Shown here piece by piece: positions 60,358-64,000 of a stretch of 64,000 bases of DNA; position 1 is the stretch's first letter; each line of letters begins with the position of its first letter. A program made the position numbers and the translations under genes. The notes under the pieces are model-generated. The model did not search any database and was not told the origin of the DNA. It saw only the letters and a program-made list of their open reading frames with translations. Source of the stretch: Parasutterella excrementihominis YIT 11859 (GTDB lineage: Bacteria; Pseudomonadota; Gammaproteobacteria; Burkholderiales; Burkholderiaceae_F). Where the stretch lies: NCBI RefSeq assembly GCF_000205025.1, contig NZ_GL883687.1, positions 112,640-176,639 on the forward strand. The letters are read 5' to 3'.

Positions 60358-62109
60358 ATGTTCCGATCGTTATTTGCCTTTGTTTTTTCAATCTTCATTT
60401 CCGTATCGGCGGCCGCAAATGCAGAGCCGCCGATAACGATCGGACTTATTCATTTTTCCCCGCCTCTGAGCACTGACATGGACTTCGGTCCGACGCTCAA
60501 ACATCTCCAAGCATTTTTTGCCCCTCGAAAAGTCGTTGCTAAGGTTTATCAGTCACCTGAACTGGAGAAAGCTGTAGAGCAGGGCAAGATCGACTTCTTT
60601 TTTGCAAGCTCCGGATTCTTTTATCGGATGCAACCATTCGGGGCCCGAGACCTAGCCACGATTGTGACTGCGGCCAAAACTAAGCCAAACTTCGGGACTG
60701 CAGGCGTCTTTTTTACGCGCCGGGACCGAAAAGATATTAGTAAGTTTGAAGACATGAAAGGTAAAGTCCTGGTGGCCAACTACAAGACGGCTTTTCACGG
60801 CTATCGAACGGGTATGGCAGAACTTGAGAACCGCGGTTTTAACCACGAAAAATTCTTCAAAAAAGTTATTTTTGCTGGAGAAAAAGCCTCTGCAATTATC
60901 AACGACATCATTGCAGGCTCAGGCGACGTGGGTTTTGTCAGAGCGTGTTGGCTGGAAGAATACGAACTTCAGAACATCTCGGTGATGGATAAACTCAAGG
61001 TCATCGGTGCAAAACCGGGCCCAATCAAATGTCTGCATTCCACGCGGGCCTATCCGAACAACACGTTCGCAGCCACGTACAAAGTAGATCCTGAATTGGC
61101 TAGAGAGATGACACTCGCGTTGTTGTCTATGAAGCCGGAGAAAGACGGGCAGGCATGGTCGATTGCGACCGACTTTAAACCGGTAGACGATCTGTACAGA
61201 TCGCTTAAAGTTGGACCTTATCAATATCTTCGAGAGTGGTCGGTAAAACGGGTGCTGACTGAGTTTTGGCCGGCGTTTCTTATTGTCATTCTCGGAATCG
61301 TAGGACTTGTAGTCCATAGTTGGCGCGCCCAGAAGCTCGTTGATCGTGCGACCACAAGACTCTTGACGGCTGAAGAGAGCAGAAGAAGAACTTTGGAAAA
61401 ATCCAGAGAGCTTGCAGAAAAAATAGAGGCCCAGCAAAAGATCAACCTTGTGGGTCAGCTTTCCTCGATGTTCGCGCATGAGATGAATCAGCCTTTGGCG
61501 GCATGCAAATATTTTGTAGACGGGCTGAAGGCACTGCGTAAACAAAAGAGAGTTCCGGACGAAGAAATGCTTGACTTTAGCCTCGGACAGATGGAGCACG
61601 AACTAAAACGCGCTTCTCAGATCGTCAACAAAGTACGCGACTACTCTAAAAAGACCGTGACAAGAGAAGCCCGAGTGGATTTAACAAGCATCGTTCAAGA
61701 AATCACGCAAACGCTGAAGGTGAAATTTAACAACACCGTCGTAGATGTTAGGTGCGCGCCTGACGTTGATGTTGAAGGCGATCCTGTGGAGACGGAAATT
61801 CTTTTCTGGAATCTTCTGAAAAATGCAATGGAAGAGAGCCAAAAAGTGGAATGTCCTGAGGTTTGGGTCGTATTGAAGACGGATGAAGACTCGGCAATTC
61901 TGACGGTAGAAAACAGCGGCAGGAAACTCTCTGCGGAAGATGTCGCGAAGCTCGGTACGCAAACCTTTAAGAGCGAAAAGTCCGAAGGATTGGGCTTAGG
62001 TCTGGTTGTCGTCAGATCCATACTGGAGGCGATGAACGGCGCCATCCAATATGCTCCGCGTGATCAAGGCGGCTTGAAAGTAACGGTACGGCTGAAGAGA
62101 AAACTATGA
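60358..62109 (+). CDS. TtrS-like sensor histidine kinase with PhnD-type periplasmic domain
   Basis: The 583-residue protein has a Sec signal (residues 1-22), a PhnD/SBP-like sensing domain (about 24-290, with IGLIHFSPPLSTDMDFGPTLKHL and GDVGFVRACWLEEYE), one membrane helix (about 303-321), a coiled segment (335-362) and a kinase core. The phospho-acceptor is His374 in FAHEMNQPLAA, followed by the N box NLLKNAMEES and the G box GLGLGLVVVRSILEAMNG. This is the architecture of TtrS, the tetrathionate sensor, though the ligand here is unknown. It stands in the same transcript as a reductase, which suggests sensing of that enzyme's substrate. It overlaps the response regulator gene as ATGA. Confidence 0.9.
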   Translation: MFRSLFAFVFSIFISVSAAANAEPPITIGLIHFSPPLSTDMDFGPTLKHLQAFFAPRKVVAKVYQSPELEKAVEQGKIDFFFASSGFFYRMQPFGARDLATIVTAAKTKPNFGTAGVFFTRRDRKDISKFEDMKGKVLVANYKTAFHGYRTGMAELENRGFNHEKFFKKVIFAGEKASAIINDIIAGSGDVGFVRACWLEEYELQNISVMDKLKVIGAKPGPIKCLHSTRAYPNNTFAATYKVDPELAREMTLALLSMKPEKDGQAWSIATDFKPVDDLYRSLKVGPYQYLREWSVKRVLTEFWPAFLIVILGIVGLVVHSWRAQKLVDRATTRLLTAEESRRRTLEKSRELAEKIEAQQKINLVGQLSSMFAHEMNQPLAACKYFVDGLKALRKQKRVPDEEMLDFSLGQMEHELKRASQIVNKVRDYSKKTVTREARVDLTSIVQEITQTLKVKFNNTVVDVRCAPDVDVEGDPVETEILFWNLLKNAMEESQKVECPEVWVVLKTDEDSAILTVENSGRKLSAEDVAKLGTQTFKSEKSEGLGLGLVVVRSILEAMNGAIQYAPRDQGGLKVTVRLKRKL

Positions 62110-62738
62110 CCATCCATCCGGGTATTAAAAAGAGATTTCTCATTCGCATCGTCGACGACGATGTCGGTGTCAGGACAGGCCTGACGTTTCTTTTGAAATG
62201 CCTCGGGTGGAGTTCCGTGGATTACCTTTCTGCCGAAGAATTTCTTGAGAAAGACAACATGCTCCTACCCGGATGCATTTTGCTGGATATTCGTATGCCC
62301 GGCATGTCGGGACTGGCGCTGCAGCAAAAACTATTCTCCGACGGTGTTCAGCTTCCCGTTGTCATTATCACGGGGTATGCAGATGTAGAAACCGCTGTGA
62401 GGACATTAAAGCGCGGTGCTTTTGATTTCTTAGAAAAGCCGATTGAGGCTGAAAAACTTGATGCTGTTCTCGAGAATTGCTGGAACCGCTGGAATGTAAA
62501 AAACAGTGGGCAAAGTCCGCAGGAAATTGCTGCCATTTTTCATGAGATGAGCGAACGAGAAAAGGGCATTGTTCGTCTTTTGGTCCAGGAGCTGACAAGC
62601 AAACAAATTGGTGACCGTCTGGGTCTCTCAGAACGTACCGTTCAGGGCCATCGGCTGAATCTTTACAAAAAATTCGGAGTGCATACTCGCGATGAATTGC
62701 TGTCTTGCTTGAAAGTGATGGAAGAGCTTTCAGACTAA
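62106..62738 (+). CDS. TtrR/FixJ-like response regulator
   Basis: The 210-residue protein has a receiver domain (about residues 10-125) with acidic pocket VDDD and phospho-acceptor Asp61 in LLDIRMPGMSG, the conserved Thr in ITGYADV and Lys in LEKPIEA. A LuxR/FixJ HTH follows (about 145-205: MSEREKGIVRLLVQELTSKQIGDRLGLSERTVQGHRLNLYKKFGV). It is the partner of the overlapping sensor kinase gene and probably controls the flavocytochrome operon or a distant target. Confidence 0.93.
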   Translation: MTIHPGIKKRFLIRIVDDDVGVRTGLTFLLKCLGWSSVDYLSAEEFLEKDNMLLPGCILLDIRMPGMSGLALQQKLFSDGVQLPVVIITGYADVETAVRTLKRGAFDFLEKPIEAEKLDAVLENCWNRWNVKNSGQSPQEIAAIFHEMSEREKGIVRLLVQELTSKQIGDRLGLSERTVQGHRLNLYKKFGVHTRDELLSCLKVMEELSD

Positions 62739-62868
62739 CGAGATGTGAAACGCAAAATATTGCTACAGCTCGGTTTTGTTATTGAAGGGGCCGATCGTAT
62801 TTGGTTAGAATTAACAGATTACGGATTCGGTCAAGAATCCCTTTGGATTAATATTCGGAGATCAAAAC

Positions 62869-63936
62869 ATGGCTCTCGTGTCGTTGCGTCAACTCCTTGA
62901 TCACGCAGCAGAAAATAACTACGGTATTCCGGCTTTCAACGTTAATAATCTTGAACAGGTTCAGGCCATCATGCAGGCTGCGGACGAAGTAAACGCGCCC
63001 GTCATCATGCAGGCTTCTGCCGGCGCTCGTAAGTATGCCGGTGAAGTTTTCCTTGAGCACCTGATTAAGGCTGCTATTGAATCCTATCCGCATATTCCGG
63101 TCTGTATGCATCAGGACCACGGCCAGAGTCCGGCTGTTTGCCAAGGCGCCATCAACCTCGGATTCTCTTCTGTGATGATGGACGGCTCTCTGATGAGCGA
63201 CGGCAAGACGATCTCTACGTTCGACTACAACGTCAACGTCACCAAAGAAGTCGTCAACATGGCTCATAGGGTCGGCGTTTCCGTAGAAGGCGAACTCGGC
63301 TGCCTCGGCTCTTTGGAAACCATGAAGGGCGACAAAGAAGACGGCCACGGTACCGACGCTGAAATGACACGTGATCAGCTTCTGACCGACCCGGATCAAG
63401 CTGCTCAGTTCGTCGAAGAAACTCAGGTTGACGCTTTGGCGATCGCCATCGGCACCAGCCACGGTGCCTACAAATTCACTCGCAAGCCGACAGGAGACAT
63501 CCTCTCGATTCAGCGCGTGAAAGAGATTCATGCTCGTATCCCGAATACACACCTCGTGATGCACGGTTCTTCTTCCGTTCCTCAGGAATATCTCGAAGAA
63601 ATCCGTAAATACGGCGGTCAGTTCCGTACGACCTACGGCGTTCCTGTTGAAGAAATCGTTGAAGCCATCAAGTACGGCGTCCGCAAGGTCAATATCGACA
63701 CCGACATTCGTCTGGCTATGACAGCAGCCATCCGCAAGTATTTCGTTGAAAATCCCGAAGCATTCGACCCGCGTGCTTACCTGAAGGCCGCTCGCGCCGC
63801 TTCTGTCGAAATGTGCAAGTCTCGCTACATTGCTTTCGGCTGCGAAGGTCAGGCTTCCAAGATCAAGCCGCTGCCACTTCCCGAAATGGCCCGTCTGTAC
63901 AGCGAAAGCGTGCTAAGACAGAAAGTAAACGATTAA
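62869..63936 (+). CDS. fba: Fructose-bisphosphate aldolase, class II
   Basis: The 355-residue enzyme has class II zinc aldolase features: [19 protein letters not shown], the zinc motif HQDHGQS near residue 82-88, [32 protein letters not shown] and [20 protein letters not shown]. It splits fructose 1,6-bisphosphate in glycolysis, in line with tkt-gapA-pgk at the other end of the window. CGGAGATC precedes the ATG. A terminator with a UUCG loop follows. Confidence 0.96.
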   Translation: MALVSLRQLLDHAAENNYGIPAFNVNNLEQVQAIMQAADEVNAPVIMQASAGARKYAGEVFLEHLIKAAIESYPHIPVCMHQDHGQSPAVCQGAINLGFSSVMMDGSLMSDGKTISTFDYNVNVTKEVVNMAHRVGVSVEGELGCLGSLETMKGDKEDGHGTDAEMTRDQLLTDPDQAAQFVEETQVDALAIAIGTSHGAYKFTRKPTGDILSIQRVKEIHARIPNTHLVMHGSSSVPQEYLEEIRKYGGQFRTTYGVPVEEIVEAIKYGVRKVNIDTDIRLAMTAAIRKYFVENPEAFDPRAYLKAARAASVEMCKSRYIAFGCEGQASKIKPLPLPEMARLYSESVLRQKVND

Positions 63937-63953
63937 TTTCGACTTTTTTCACG

Positions 63954-63974
63954 GACCGCTTCGGCGGTCTTTTT
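63954..63974 (+). terminator. Terminator after fba
   Basis: GACCGC and GCGGTC flank a TTCG tetraloop and are followed by TTTTT. Confidence 0.9.
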
Positions 63975-64000
63975 GGTGTGCTCGGCATGAGCATTCTCTA

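Overview
The window is gene-dense bacterial chromosome at roughly 50 percent G+C, with about 60 protein genes and two tRNA genes. Gene content and order (tkt-gap-pgk, hda-HAD-pcnB-folK, an endonuclease-type MutL, a split flavocytochrome c beside a TtrS/TtrR-like sensor pair, DcuC and asparaginase) suggest a Burkholderiales betaproteobacterium with an anaerobic life style, most like the gut family Sutterellaceae (Sutterella/Parasutterella). That placement is inference from family content, not from a search. I see no IS element, prophage, CRISPR array, rRNA gene or replication origin.

Layout. 1-3.5 kb: the 3' part of an MFS exporter, a Crp/Fnr-type regulator, a lytic transglycosylase and rsmE. 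3.7-8.0 kb: tkt, gapA and pgk (central carbon metabolism). 8.1-14.1 kb, minus strand: an 11-TM membrane protein, a Tat-exported metallo-beta-lactamase-fold hydrolase, a COG0523 GTPase with a long N-terminal extension, and ExbB-ExbD-TonB. 14.1-14.8 kb has no convincing gene. 14.8-16.2 kb: two DedA paralogues. 16.3-19.2 kb: mutL-miaA. 19.2-28 kb, minus strand: a secreted protein, an AGCS symporter, and a LysR/DcuC/asparaginase/amidohydrolase/M20 group that looks like anaerobic amino-acid or amide catabolism. 28-35 kb: purM and a DsbC-like protein opposite hda-HAD-pcnB-folK-panB-panC. 35.2-37.1 kb: a small exported-redox cassette (flavodoxin-like protein, ABM monooxygenase, AraC regulator). 37.3-39.7 kb: a polar amino acid ABC transporter. 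39.8-43.1 kb: two EamA exporters, a LysR regulator and a DUF486 protein. 43.2-48.8 kb: a MoeB/ThiF-MoaD pair, an FUSC-like protein, ppk1 and a WYL regulator. 48.8-50.4 kb: a transposase-type HTH fused to a domain I do not recognise. 50.8-55 kb: a FadL-type porin, an MFS exporter, and RidA with a D-serine dehydratase-like enzyme. 55.2-58.2 kb: tRNA-Leu(CAA), tRNA-Thr(CGT), a GNAT protein, tsaE and an AMIN-domain amidase. 58.3-62.7 kb: a perfect FNR box, a Tat-exported flavoprotein, a tetraheme cytochrome c and a two-component system. 62.9-64 kb: class II aldolase.

The strongest candidates for new biology are the FNR-boxed flavoprotein/tetraheme cytochrome/PhnD-domain sensor kinase cluster, whose flavoprotein lacks residues typical of fumarate reductase; the domesticated-transposase-HTH fusion protein; and the MBL/11-TM/COG0523/ExbBD-TonB operon. 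Smaller signals are a 62-bp imperfect palindrome between pgk and tonB, a 20-bp operator-like palindrome ahead of the D-amino acid enzyme and RidA, and several intercistronic hairpins that probably tune expression inside operons.
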